From: an uncultured Chitinophagaceae bacterium
Lineage (GTDB): Bacteria; Bacteroidota; Bacteroidia; Chitinophagales; Chitinophagaceae
DNA length: 64,000 bases
Assembly: GCA_937958995.1 (NCBI GenBank)
Contig: CALGAP010000008.1
Location: forward strand, 124,001-188,000
Direction: 5' to 3'
Numbering within the stretch: position 1 is the stretch's first letter; the number at the start of each line of letters is the position of its first letter. This document shows, one piece after another, positions 50,670-59,676 of the stretch. The notes below the pieces were generated by a model. It saw nothing but the letters and a program-made list of their open reading frames with translations, was not told where the DNA came from and ran no database searches. The translations under genes and the position numbers were made by a program.

Positions 50670-51182
50670 ATGATACGCCTGCTCATCCTATCCATTTTCT
50701 TTTCCGCCACTATGACCATATACGATTTTAAGGTGCCTGGTCTTGATGGAAAAGAAATTGACCTGGCTGCCATGAAGGGTAAGAAAGTACTAATCGTGAA
50801 TACTGCTTCCAAATGTGGTTATACCCCACAATATGCCGACCTGGAAGTTTTGCATAAAACCTATAAAGACAAACTGGTGGTGATTGGTTTCCCGGCCAAC
50901 AATTTTGGCCAGCAGGAACCCGGCACTAATGAAGAGATCGGTGAGTTTTGCAAAAAGAATTATGGCGTCACCTTCCTGATGGCTGAGAAGGTATCAGTAA
51001 AAGGCGACGATATTCATCCCCTCTTTAAATATCTTACCGAGGAAGCCCATAAAATGGGCATCGAAGATCCCATCAAATGGAACTTCACCAAATTCCTGAT
51101 CGATGAAAAAGGAAAGCTGTTGGCGGTGTTCCCCAGCAAGGTGAAGCCCATGAGCGAGGAAATAACCAAGTACCTCAACTAA
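50670..51182 (+). CDS. Glutathione peroxidase family thiol peroxidase
   Basis: A 170-residue peroxidase. The catalytic set is complete: C49 in NTASKCGYTPQY, Gln in GFPANNFGQQEPG (about Q81) and the Trp-Asn pair in WNFTKFLID. It carries Cys rather than selenocysteine, so it probably uses thioredoxin as reductant. With the ATG at 50670 it has a short hydrophobic N-terminus that could be a signal or anchor; the internal ATG at 50712 would give a 156-residue cytosolic form of usual family length. The true start is undecided. Confidence 0.9.
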   Translation: MIRLLILSIFFSATMTIYDFKVPGLDGKEIDLAAMKGKKVLIVNTASKCGYTPQYADLEVLHKTYKDKLVVIGFPANNFGQQEPGTNEEIGEFCKKNYGVTFLMAEKVSVKGDDIHPLFKYLTEEAHKMGIEDPIKWNFTKFLIDEKGKLLAVFPSKVKPMSEEITKYLN

Positions 51183-51214
51183 AACTAAGCTCAATTTTCC
51201 GCTAACTTCGCCGC

Positions 51215-52363
51215 ATGCTTTTCCAGGAAGTTATCGGACAATCGGACATTAAGGGACATTTACGGGAAATGGTGCAGCATAACCGCATCAGCCATGCATT
51301 ATTATTTCTTGGAAAAGAAGGTTGTGGCGCCCTTCCCCTGGCTATAGCTTTTGCCCAATATATTGTTTGCCAGCAGGTGAAAGAAAATCCCGGTGCCACC
51401 GACGCCTGCGGCACCTGTGCTCCCTGCCAGAAGGCAAAGCAACTGATGCACCCGGATATTCATTTTTCTTACCCCGTTATTCCCCGCAAATCGGGCGACA
51501 AGCCGGTAAGTACGGATTATATCAGTGAGTGGCGCGAGTTTATTTCGCAATACCCTTATGGTAATGTGTATGACTGGCTGCAGTTCATAGGTGCGGAAAA
51601 CAAACAGGGAAATATCACCGCGCAGGAATGCAATGATATATTGCGCCGCCTCACGCTCAAGAGTTTTGAAAGCGAGTTTAAAGTGCTGATTCTCTGGATG
51701 CCCGAATACCTGGGCAACGAGGGCAACAAGCTGCTGAAGATAATTGAAGAACCGCCGGCCAATACCTTATTTATATTGGTGGCGGAAAACGATACGCTGA
51801 TACTGCCTACCATCTTATCGAGAACCCAGTTGGTAAAGATTCCGCCGATCACCCATTCCGAACTGGCTGAGGCGCTGGTAAGCCGGGCAAAGCTTTCCCC
51901 CGAACAGGCCGCCCAGTTGGCGCCACTGGCGGAAGGCAATTACCGCGAGGCTTTGCAAATGATTCGTCATGCCGACGAGGACTGGAACTCGCTGCTGCGC
52001 GAATGGCTCAATTCCATACTCAAGACCGGACCCATTGCCCAGGTAAAATGGGTGGAAGAGATCAGCAAGCTGGGCCGGGAAAAGCAAAAGCAGTTTTTGC
52101 GCTATTTCAACCACCTGCTGGAGCAGGCCATCCGCACCAGGGTGCTGGGAGACAACCAGTTACCGCTGCCCGCGCAGGAACAGGATTTTGCCGTAAGGCT
52201 TAATAAGATCGCCGGCATTGAACAGCAACAGGCTATTATTGAGGAACTTGACCGCGCCAGTTACTATATTGAACGCAATGCCAACGCCAAGATGCTTTTC
52301 CACGCTCTTACCATAAAGCTCTACCATATAATCGCCGACAGGCAGACCGTCTATATCACATAG
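51215..52363 (+). CDS. holB: DNA polymerase III subunit delta'
   Basis: A 382-residue clamp-loader subunit. AAA+ fold with a Walker A region degenerated to GKEGCGAL (33-40), where the lysine and the serine/threonine are missing, as expected for delta', which does not bind ATP. Zinc cysteines C52, C65, C68 and C71 are present and the sensor-1/SRC-type motif reads ILSRTQ (Arg kept, Cys replaced by Thr). Middle and C-terminal collar helices follow. A TAACTTCG sequence 12 bases before the ATG could be a -7 element with a very short leader. The PSP1 gene is downstream. Confidence 0.88.
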   Translation: MLFQEVIGQSDIKGHLREMVQHNRISHALLFLGKEGCGALPLAIAFAQYIVCQQVKENPGATDACGTCAPCQKAKQLMHPDIHFSYPVIPRKSGDKPVSTDYISEWREFISQYPYGNVYDWLQFIGAENKQGNITAQECNDILRRLTLKSFESEFKVLILWMPEYLGNEGNKLLKIIEEPPANTLFILVAENDTLILPTILSRTQLVKIPPITHSELAEALVSRAKLSPEQAAQLAPLAEGNYREALQMIRHADEDWNSLLREWLNSILKTGPIAQVKWVEEISKLGREKQKQFLRYFNHLLEQAIRTRVLGDNQLPLPAQEQDFAVRLNKIAGIEQQQAIIEELDRASYYIERNANAKMLFHALTIKLYHIIADRQTVYIT

Positions 52364-52618
52364 ACAGGCTTTTGACGTTAATCACTTATATTTGTAAAAG
52401 GCCCGTGAGGAATGAACAGAAGAAGATCGGTAGAGCGTGATTTTGAGTGTAGGGTTGCCATGAATTGAGTCATCTAGTTTCTTCGCAATAATTGATTCTC
52501 TAAAAGTTAACACCACTGCCCGTCCAGGCAGGGTGGATGATTCATCAACTACCCGGACTTCCTTCTGCGCGCATACGGCCATAATACTATTCTATAATTT
52601 GTTAATTGGAAATACTGA

Positions 52619-53827
52619 ATGGGATGTAGTTCATGCGGAACAGCAGCGGGCGGAAAAGTGGCGGGCTGTAAGAGTAATGGCGGTTGCAGCACGGGAAGCT
52701 GCAACAGGATGAATGTCCACGACTGGCTGGCCAATCTGCCATTTGCCGATCCGGCCGGCACCTGCAAAGCGGTAGAAGTAAGCTTCAATAACGGAAGCCG
52801 CAAAGATTTCTTCAGGAATACCACAGTCCATTTATTCGAAAAGGGTGACCTGGTAGTGGTAGAGGGCGTGAGCGGGTTTGATGTTGGGGAAATTACCCTT
52901 ACCGGCGAGATCGTGCGCCTGCAGATGAAAAAAAGAGGCGTGAGCGAAAACGACGACCTGAAAAAAGTACTGCGCCGCGCTACCGATAAAGACCTGGAAA
53001 TCTGGAGACAAAATAAAGCCCGTGAGAAGGAAGCCCTTGTGCGATCCCGCGCTATCGCCCGGCAGATGAACCTCGATATGAAACTGTCGGAAGTGGAGAT
53101 CCAGGCCGATGGACGAAAAGCAACATTTTTTTATATCGCGGACGATCGTGTCGACTTCCGTGAACTGATCAAGGTATATGCCCGCGAGTTTAAAGTGAAA
53201 GTGGAAATGCGCCAGATCGGCGCCAGGCAGGAAGCCGCCAAAGTGGGAGGCATCGGCAGTTGCGGCCGTGAACTCTGCTGCTCTACCTGGCTCACCGATT
53301 TCAAGTCGGTGAATACCACAGCCGCCCGGTACCAGAACCTGAGCATCAACCAAAGCAAACTCAGCGGCCAGTGCGGCAGGCTGAAATGCTGCCTCAATTA
53401 TGAGCTGGACATATACCTGGACGCGCTGCAGCATTTTCCCGACAATGCCGACATACTGCAGGTGAAAAAAGGCACTGCCACCCTCATCAAGAAAGATATT
53501 TTCAAAAACCTGATGTGGTATGTGCTGCCCGACTCGACGCGGCAGTACCCCCTGACCATTGAAAGGGTAAGAAAAATAAAACAGCTGAACGAACAGGGCA
53601 TTGTGCCCGAAGAGCTGGAAGCTGTGGAAGTAACCAGCACCAAACCCAAAGAGGTGGAACCCGAATTTGTGGATGTGGTGGGACAAATCAGCCTTCGTAG
53701 CCTGGAAAGAGCCGAAAAGAAAAAACGCCACCACCGCGATCACCGGCCACAGCAGAAGCATCATCAGCGCGATCACCGCCCGCAACAACAGGGCCGCAAC
53801 GATCGCAAAAACCAGCCGAAAAAATAA
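52619..53827 (+). CDS. PSP1-domain protein, RicT-like
   Basis: A 402-residue cytosolic protein. A cysteine-rich N-terminal segment (CSSCG, then CKSNGGCSTGSC) precedes the PSP1 domain (about 50-280), whose cysteines GRELCCSTW and GRLKCCLNYE are typical of RicT/YaaT, an iron-sulfur-linked partner of RNase Y and regulator of competence and sporulation in Bacillus. The C-terminal 45 residues are a low-complexity His/Arg/Gln tail that probably binds RNA or metal. It follows holB, the usual Bacteroidota order, but the gldH gene often found next is not there. Its role in this phylum is unknown. Confidence 0.85.
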   Translation: MGCSSCGTAAGGKVAGCKSNGGCSTGSCNRMNVHDWLANLPFADPAGTCKAVEVSFNNGSRKDFFRNTTVHLFEKGDLVVVEGVSGFDVGEITLTGEIVRLQMKKRGVSENDDLKKVLRRATDKDLEIWRQNKAREKEALVRSRAIARQMNLDMKLSEVEIQADGRKATFFYIADDRVDFRELIKVYAREFKVKVEMRQIGARQEAAKVGGIGSCGRELCCSTWLTDFKSVNTTAARYQNLSINQSKLSGQCGRLKCCLNYELDIYLDALQHFPDNADILQVKKGTATLIKKDIFKNLMWYVLPDSTRQYPLTIERVRKIKQLNEQGIVPEELEAVEVTSTKPKEVEPEFVDVVGQISLRSLERAEKKKRHHRDHRPQQKHHQRDHRPQQQGRNDRKNQPKK

Positions 53828-53854
53828 ATTATCAGCCCGCTGGCACCCGATATT

Positions 53855-53889
53855 AAAACCGTTCCGTAAATTTTGTACGGAACGGTTTT
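53855..53889 (+). terminator. Long hairpin between the PSP1 gene and the hydrolase start codon
   Basis: Perfect 14-base stem AAAACCGTTCCGTA/TACGGAACGGTTTT with loop AATTTTG, then GTTT and the hydrolase ATG at 53894. It begins 27 bases after the PSP1 stop. It looks like a terminator but ends four bases before the next ATG, so it could also hide the hydrolase ribosome site. Confidence 0.75.
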
Positions 53890-53893
53890 GTTT

Positions 53894-54781
53894 ATGCGAC
53901 GCTTTCTTATGAGATCTGCTATGGTTTTTGTCCTGGTAATAGTGATTTGGGTGATCATCGCTCCCGGGTGCATGACATTCCGGAAGGCAGACCGCGTTAT
54001 GATCAATCGTTTCAAAGAAAACGGCGTTGCGCTCAGTACTGCCTATGAAAAAGTGGAGGGCATTAATATCCATTATGCCATGACCGGGCAGGATAGCTTC
54101 CCCACTATAGTTTTCATCCACGGCACCCCCGGCAGTTGGGATGCATTCGCTGACTATATGCGTGATGCTGAACTGCTGGCGCATTTCCGGATGATCTCCA
54201 TCGACCGTCCGGGTTTTGGTTACAGCGATTTTGGCAAAGCATATCCGCTCAAAAAGCAGGCAGAGTTAATAGAACCTGTTGTTGAAAAATTACAAAATGG
54301 TCAGCCTGTGTACCTCGCCGGTCATTCATTGGGCGCGCCATTGATTGTGCAACTAGCGGCAGACAGGCCCGAGCTCTGCCAGGGATTGATCATGATTTCC
54401 GGCTCGGTAGATCCTTTGATGGAAAAACCTGAGAAATGGAGACCCTGGTTGTTCAAAACGCCACTTAATTTTCTGGTACCCGGAGCGTTCAGACCATCCA
54501 ATGAAGAGTTATGGTATTTGAAAAAAGATCTGATTGACCTGAAAGATGAGTTCGCGCGCGTAACCTGTCCCGTTTACTTTATTCACGGCGATGCAGACAC
54601 CTGGGTGCCGGTCGCAAACATCGAATATGCGAAAAGGTTGTTGGTAAATACCAATACAATCGGTGAATTGATAATACCGGGTGGAAATCATTTTATACCA
54701 TGGACGAAATACGGGGAAATAAAGAAGGCATTCTTAGCGCTTTGTAACAAAAATGAATTACAAACGACAGGTACTCAGTGA
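53894..54781 (+). CDS. Membrane-associated alpha/beta hydrolase
   Basis: A 295-residue protein with an N-terminal hydrophobic segment (about 8-24) ending in a weak lipobox-like APGC, then an alpha/beta-hydrolase fold: oxyanion loop HGTPG (76-80), nucleophile S145 in GHSLG, likely acid D235 in HGDADTWVP and catalytic H266 in GGNH. The triad is complete; substrate unknown (ester, lactone or similar). The ATG at 53894 is taken; one at 53909 is possible and lies further from the preceding hairpin. It stands where gldH is often found in related genomes. Confidence 0.88.
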   Translation: MRRFLMRSAMVFVLVIVIWVIIAPGCMTFRKADRVMINRFKENGVALSTAYEKVEGINIHYAMTGQDSFPTIVFIHGTPGSWDAFADYMRDAELLAHFRMISIDRPGFGYSDFGKAYPLKKQAELIEPVVEKLQNGQPVYLAGHSLGAPLIVQLAADRPELCQGLIMISGSVDPLMEKPEKWRPWLFKTPLNFLVPGAFRPSNEELWYLKKDLIDLKDEFARVTCPVYFIHGDADTWVPVANIEYAKRLLVNTNTIGELIIPGGNHFIPWTKYGEIKKAFLALCNKNELQTTGTQ

Positions 54782-54835
54782 GATTCCGGTTTTCACCATT
54801 AATTTGTATCTTGATCACGTTAAACACATATAACT

Positions 54836-55591
54836 ATGGCACTTTTCAAATCCGGTAATCCTGCTCTTAACGAGAAAATGTTCACAGGCACAGTCACTTT
54901 ACCGCAAGAGGGCACCATGACCGAAAAAGGTACTTTGTACAAATTCGGCATTATGACCCTGTTACTCCTGGCCGCTGCTTCATTTACCTGGAAAGCTGCT
55001 GCAGAAGGAAAGAATGTTGTTCCCTGGATGTTTGGCGGGCTGATCGTTGGATTTATACTGGCCATGGTAACTGTGTTCAAAAAACAATGGTCGCCGTTCC
55101 TGGCTCCTGTATATGCTTTGGCTGAAGGTGTTTTTCTTGGCGCCATATCGTCTTACTATAACAACGCGTTTGCAGAAGTGGCCCCCGGCCTCGTGATGCA
55201 GGCAGTGGGATTAACCTTCGCTGTAGTAATCGGAATATTCTTGCTGTATCAGTTTGGAATCATAAAAGCAACGCAGCAATTCAGAGCTATTATAGTCACC
55301 GCCACTGCAGGTGTTGCACTATTTTACCTGCTCGCAATAGTTTTGCGGATGTTTGGCATCCAGATGCCGCTGATTCATGAAAGCAGCACATTGGGCATCA
55401 TTTTTTCTTTGGTAGTGGTAGGCATTGCTGCCTTGAACCTGATTCTCGATTTCGACTTAATTGAAAAAGGCGCGCAAAACGGCGCACCGAAGTATATGGA
55501 ATGGTATGCGGCGTTTGGTTTGATGGTGACAATTGTGTGGTTGTATATTGAAATACTGAGGTTGTTGTCGAAGATTGCAGGAAGGAAATAA
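54836..55591 (+). CDS. BaxI_1-family membrane protein (YccA-like)
   Basis: A 251-residue integral membrane protein with about seven TM helices and the BaxI_1 signature: an N-terminal soluble stretch (FKSGNPALNEKMF), and the GVFLGAISSYYNNAF and LNLILDFDLIEKGAQNGAPKYMEWYAAFGLMVTIVWLYIEILRLLS regions (position about 200-245 for the latter). Relatives of Bax inhibitor-1 modulate calcium leak and membrane proteolysis; the bacterial YccA interacts with FtsH. The function here is inferred from family only. It shares a bidirectional terminator with the convergent AIM24-like gene. Confidence 0.88.
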   Translation: MALFKSGNPALNEKMFTGTVTLPQEGTMTEKGTLYKFGIMTLLLLAAASFTWKAAAEGKNVVPWMFGGLIVGFILAMVTVFKKQWSPFLAPVYALAEGVFLGAISSYYNNAFAEVAPGLVMQAVGLTFAVVIGIFLLYQFGIIKATQQFRAIIVTATAGVALFYLLAIVLRMFGIQMPLIHESSTLGIIFSLVVVGIAALNLILDFDLIEKGAQNGAPKYMEWYAAFGLMVTIVWLYIEILRLLSKIAGRK

Positions 55592-55611
55592 GATTTTTTC
55601 CCATAAAACAA

Positions 55612-55639
55612 AAAACCCGGATCAGTTGATCCGGGTTTT
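55612..55639. terminator. Bidirectional intrinsic terminator
   Basis: Perfect 13-base stem AAAACCCGGATCA/TGATCCGGGTTTT with A run before and T run after, 20 bases after the BaxI_1 stop and 14 bases beyond the AIM24-like stop. It serves both convergent genes. Confidence 0.92.
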
Positions 55640-55653
55640 AATTTTCTAACTCA

Positions 55654-56445
55654 TTACCATCCATCTCCATCCATCACATTGCCTAACCCGCCAAGAATGC
55701 TGCCTTCTTCCTTACGCTTGTAAGTTCCGTAAGAAAGTATGCGTCCGGCAAGACGGCTGATCGGCAAAGTCTGAATCCATGCCTTACCGGGACCGCGCAG
55801 TGTGGCAAAGAACAAACCTTCGCCGCCGAACAAAGTATTTTTAATACCGCCTACAAACTGAATATCGTAATCGACGGTTTGCGTGTACGCAACAATACAA
55901 CCTGTATCGACGCGCAGCAACTCTCCCGGCTCCAGGGTTCTTTCAAACACATGACCGCCGGCATGAACAAAGGCCATGCCATCGCCTTCGAGCTTTTGCA
56001 TGATGAAACCTTCACCCCCAAAAAGACCGGTGCCGAGGCGGCGTTGAAATTCGATACCCACCGAAACACCTTTTGCTGCTGCGAGGAAGGAATCCTTCTG
56101 GCAGATGAGCTTATTGCCCAGCAAAGAAAGATCCATAGGAATAATCTTGCCGGGATAGGGCGAAGCAAAACTCACGCGCTTTTTTCCCTGGCCCATATTG
56201 GTGAATGCGGTCATGAACAAACTTTCGCCGGTGAGGAGACGTTTGCCCGCCGACATCAGTTTTCCGAAAAATCCCTGGTTAGCTTTCGAGCCGTCGCCAA
56301 AGATGGTCTGCATCTGGATGCCATCATCCATCATCATAAAGGCGCCCGCTTCCGCAATGGCTGTTTCCTGCGGGTCCAATTCAATTTCTACATACTGCAT
56401 TTCTTCGCCGTAGATGTGGTAGTCTATTTCATGATTCGTTCTCAT
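55654..56445 (-). CDS. AIM24/TIGR00266-family protein
   Basis: A 263-residue soluble protein built of beta strands in the pattern of the AIM24 family: VEIELDPQETAIAEAGAFMMMDDGI near the start, the GGEGFIMQKLEGDGMAFVHAGG centre and LFGGEGLFFATLRGPGKAWIQTLP towards the end. In yeast AIM24 affects mitochondrial inner-membrane organisation, while bacterial members have no settled role. It is a single gene, convergent with the BaxI_1 gene and divergent from the M16 peptidase. Confidence 0.88.
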   Translation of the reverse strand: MRTNHEIDYHIYGEEMQYVEIELDPQETAIAEAGAFMMMDDGIQMQTIFGDGSKANQGFFGKLMSAGKRLLTGESLFMTAFTNMGQGKKRVSFASPYPGKIIPMDLSLLGNKLICQKDSFLAAAKGVSVGIEFQRRLGTGLFGGEGFIMQKLEGDGMAFVHAGGHVFERTLEPGELLRVDTGCIVAYTQTVDYDIQFVGGIKNTLFGGEGLFFATLRGPGKAWIQTLPISRLAGRILSYGTYKRKEEGSILGGLGNVMDGDGW

Positions 56446-56756
56446 TCCTTTAATTTATTTAATCATTTAACCATTTTGTTCTCTGCCAGGTAGATTCATC
56501 AGCGATATTTTTCATCGTTTATTTTGACAACCAACCCAATACTTAAGTTGGTCTCATAAGGGATTCGTTTGTTACATGGTTTGTCATGGCATCAGAGAAT
56601 TAACAACTTATGAATGCCGGGCGGTGTAAAATACTTGAAAAAAAGCGAATTCAGACCGATTTGTACACAGCGCCAGGCCGATCGACGATAAGCGGTTTGG
56701 CGTCAATTGAATATTCATTTAACTTGTACGTCCTCACTTTTTAAAAGCTACCGATT
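56446..56756. other. Divergent promoter region between the AIM24-like and M16 genes
   Basis: 311 bases without a gene. It contains a small hairpin ACCAAC/GTTGGT (56529-56551) and, towards the M16 gene, a promoter-like pair TTTG (56696-56699), 20-base spacer and TAACTTGT (56720-56727). Nothing else of note is visible. Confidence 0.5.
56696..56727 (+). promoter_or_regulatory. Promoter-like element of the M16 peptidase gene
   Basis: TTTG-N20-TAACTTGT; the -7 box matches TAnnTTTG in six of the informative positions only partly (TTGT in place of TTTG). The leader would be about 23 bases. Confidence 0.4.
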
Positions 56757-59615
56757 ATGAAATACCCATTATTACTGCTAGCCGGCCTGGCGGCTGCCAT
56801 ACCTGCTTCAGTGTGTGCCCAGACGAGACTGGTTGAAAAAGTGACCCGCAAGGGAAACGAACTGGTGATTCCTTATGAGAAGTACGTTTTACCCAATGGT
56901 CTTACCCTCATTGTGCATGAAGACCACAGTGATCCCGTAGTGCATGTTGATGTCACCTATCATGTTGGCTCTGCCCGCGAAGAGATCGGCAAATCCGGCT
57001 TTGCGCATTTCTTCGAGCATATGATGTTCCAGGGCAGTGATAACGTGAAAGACGAAGAACACTTTAAGATTGTGAGCGACGCCGGAGGCACTTTGAATGG
57101 CTCTACTAACCGCGATCGCACCAATTATTACCAGACGGTGCCCAGCAATCAGCTGGAGAAAATTCTCTGGCTGGAAGCCGACCGCATGGGCTTTTTGCTG
57201 GATGCCGTAACACAGGAAAAATTTGAGATACAACGCGCCACTGTGAAAAATGAAAGGGGCCAGAATTATGACAACCGTCCTTATGGACTGGCCAGCGAAG
57301 TGGCCGCGCGCAACCTGTATCCTTATGGTCATCCCTATTCATGGCTTACCATCGGTTATGTGGAAGACCTGAACCGCGTGGACGTGAATGACCTGAAGAA
57401 TTTCTTCCTGCGCTGGTATGGGCCTAATAATGCCACACTTACCATTGGCGGCGACGTCAACACAGCAGAAGTAGTGAAGCTGGTGGAAAAATACTTTGGG
57501 CCTATCCCCCGCGGCCCCGAAGTAGAGAAAGTGAAAGCAGATCCTGTTTCGGTTGATAAAGACCGTTATGTTTCGTATGTTGATAACTATGCCCGCCTGC
57601 CGATGTTGGTAATGGTATTTCCCACCGTTCCCAATTATCATAAGGATATGGCGGCGCTGGCTTGCCTGGCGCAGATATTGGGACAGGGCAACAACTCACT
57701 CTTGTACCAAAACATCGTAAAACCGCAACACGGCTTGCAGGCAATGGCCAGCAGCCAGCTTTCTGAACTGGCAGGTGAGTTCACTTTCCGCATCACTCCT
57801 TATGCCGGCAAGAGCCTGGCAGAGATGGAAAAACTGGTACGCGCCACGCTCGACAGTTTTGAAAAACGCGGCGTCACCGACGATGATATTGCGAAGTTCA
57901 AAGGCGGTATGCAGGCGCAATTGATCAACGGCCTGCAAAGCGTGTCGGGTAAAGTGGTGCAACTGGCCGCATTCCAAACCTTCACCGGCAATCCTAACAT
58001 GATCGGCGAGTTGCTGAAAATGTACACATCGCTGACGAAAGAAGATGTGATGCGTGCCTACAACACCTATATCAAAGGCAAACACTGCGTGGTGCTCAGC
58101 GTGCTCACCAAGGGCAACGAGACCGCCATGGCTGCACCCGATAATTACACAATTGACAGCAGTAATTATAAAGCGCCCGACTATGGCTATGCCGGGTTGA
58201 AGTATATAAAACCAAAAGACACATTCGACCGCTCAAAAATTCCACCAAGTGGCAAGAACCCAGTAGTGAAGGTGCCCGACTTCTGGAGAAAAGACTGGCC
58301 GAATGGTATAAGAATGATCGGCACTGAAAATACAGAAGTGCCCACCGTCACTATCACCATCTCTATACCCGGCGGTCATTTGTTACAGGCAAAAGATACC
58401 TCAAAGATTGGCCTGGCTTCACTGTTTGCTGCTATGATGAACGACGACACGAAAAAGAGAACGGCCGAACAGATGTCGCTCGAGTTGCAGAAACTGGGCA
58501 GCAACATCAATGTGAGCAGTGGCATTGACAATATCACCTTCACAGTGCAAAGCCTGAAATCGAACCTGGACAAAACGCTCGCGCTGCTCGAAGAAAGACT
58601 TTTTGAGCCGGCGTTCAAAGAATCAACTTTCAAGCGCCTGCAACGTCAGCGCCTCGAAAGCCTGAAGCAGGCAAAGAGTCAGCCCGCTTCGGTGGCCAGC
58701 GATCTGATCAACAAAATCAACTATGGTCACGATCATATCCTGGGAATGAATCCTTCCGGCACCGAAAGCACCATCAGGAATATCACCCTGGGCGATATCG
58801 AAAATTACTACGCGCAGTATATGACCTCGCAAAAAACCAAGGTGGTGATTGTGGGTGATATCAAAGAAAAAGAAATACTGCCGAAGTTGGCTTTCCTCAA
58901 CAAACTGCCAAACAAAAAGATCGAACTGCCTGCAGTACCTGCAAAACCCAAAGAGGTGGATAAATCGCGCGTGTACCTGGTGGATATTCCGCGTGCGGCG
59001 CAAACAGAGTTTCGTGTTGGTTATGCCACTGGTTTGAAGTACGATGCCACCGGCGAATTTTATAAAGCCACATTGATGAACTACGCATTGGGTGGCAGTT
59101 TCAATGGCCGCGTCAACATTAACCTGCGCGAAGACAAAGGCTGGACCTATGGCGCACGCACCAACTTTGACGGCGATGAATATACCGGCAATTTCATTTT
59201 CAGTTCCGGCATCAAGGCCGATGTTACCGACAGCGCATTATCGGAAGTGGTAAGAGAACTGCGCGAATATGCCACAGATGGCATTAAAGAAGAAGAACTG
59301 GTGTTTATGAAAAACGCTATCGGTCAGCGCGATGCATTGCGATATGAAACTGGTCCGCAGAAAGCCGGATTTATTTCACGCATACTCGATTATAATCTTC
59401 CTGCCAATTATGTAGAACAGCAAAACAAGATCCTGAGAGATATTACCAAGAAGGAAATAGATGAGCTGGCTAAGAAATGGATCAATCCTGATAAGCTGAA
59501 TATACTACTGGTGGGAGATAAGAATAAAATACTTCCGGGCGTGCAGAAACTGGGATATGAGATTGTAGAACTGGATGTAAATGGCCGACCCGCTTCCGCC
59601 AAACTAGGTTTCTAA
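56757..59615 (+). CDS. Secreted M16 (pitrilysin/insulinase) family metalloprotease
   Basis: A 952-residue exported protein (signal peptide, cleavage near VCAQ) with two M16 halves. The N-terminal half has the inverted zinc motif HFFEH at 84-88 and the third ligand E167 in VKNERGQNYDN, so it is catalytically complete; the C-terminal half (about 500-952) lacks the motif and forms the other side of the chamber, with the family's R/Y pair region GGSFNGRVNINLREDKGWTYGA (residues about 779-800). It degrades peptides in the periplasm. One polypeptide carries both halves, unlike systems with separate alpha and beta subunits. It shares a terminator with the RND genes. Confidence 0.95.
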   Translation: MKYPLLLLAGLAAAIPASVCAQTRLVEKVTRKGNELVIPYEKYVLPNGLTLIVHEDHSDPVVHVDVTYHVGSAREEIGKSGFAHFFEHMMFQGSDNVKDEEHFKIVSDAGGTLNGSTNRDRTNYYQTVPSNQLEKILWLEADRMGFLLDAVTQEKFEIQRATVKNERGQNYDNRPYGLASEVAARNLYPYGHPYSWLTIGYVEDLNRVDVNDLKNFFLRWYGPNNATLTIGGDVNTAEVVKLVEKYFGPIPRGPEVEKVKADPVSVDKDRYVSYVDNYARLPMLVMVFPTVPNYHKDMAALACLAQILGQGNNSLLYQNIVKPQHGLQAMASSQLSELAGEFTFRITPYAGKSLAEMEKLVRATLDSFEKRGVTDDDIAKFKGGMQAQLINGLQSVSGKVVQLAAFQTFTGNPNMIGELLKMYTSLTKEDVMRAYNTYIKGKHCVVLSVLTKGNETAMAAPDNYTIDSSNYKAPDYGYAGLKYIKPKDTFDRSKIPPSGKNPVVKVPDFWRKDWPNGIRMIGTENTEVPTVTITISIPGGHLLQAKDTSKIGLASLFAAMMNDDTKKRTAEQMSLELQKLGSNINVSSGIDNITFTVQSLKSNLDKTLALLEERLFEPAFKESTFKRLQRQRLESLKQAKSQPASVASDLINKINYGHDHILGMNPSGTESTIRNITLGDIENYYAQYMTSQKTKVVIVGDIKEKEILPKLAFLNKLPNKKIELPAVPAKPKEVDKSRVYLVDIPRAAQTEFRVGYATGLKYDATGEFYKATLMNYALGGSFNGRVNINLREDKGWTYGARTNFDGDEYTGNFIFSSGIKADVTDSALSEVVRELREYATDGIKEEELVFMKNAIGQRDALRYETGPQKAGFISRILDYNLPANYVEQQNKILRDITKKEIDELAKKWINPDKLNILLVGDKNKILPGVQKLGYEIVELDVNGRPASAKLGF

Positions 59616-59623
59616 AAAAAATG

Positions 59624-59663
59624 AAAGGCATCGGACTGTCAAGAAACATCCGATGCCTTTTTT
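59624..59663. terminator. Bidirectional intrinsic terminator
   Basis: Perfect 12-base stem AAAGGCATCGGA/TCCGATGCCTTT with a 13-base loop; T6 follows on the plus strand and TTTCATTTTTTT on the minus strand. It ends both the M16 gene and the convergent RND permease gene. Confidence 0.92.
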
Positions 59664-59676
59664 CCCCTAAAAAACC

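Noticed and set aside
51215..52363. Lost Walker A lysine in holB as a damaging mutation
   Set aside because: The delta' subunit normally lacks a working nucleotide site, so GKEGCGAL is expected.
52382..52582. 66-codon minus-strand ORF between holB and the PSP1 gene
   Set aside because: No recognisable motif, no terminator or promoter in support, and it lies in the probable leader of the PSP1 gene.
52832..54184. 450-codon minus-strand ORF opposite the PSP1 and hydrolase genes
   Set aside because: It spans two well-supported plus-strand genes and the terminator between them; the protein has no domain likeness.
6924..59663. Repeated GC hairpins across intergenic regions as a dispersed repeat or CRISPR
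   Set aside because: Stems differ in sequence from site to site and most sit just after stop codons with T runs, so they are ordinary intrinsic terminators. No regularly spaced direct repeats were seen.
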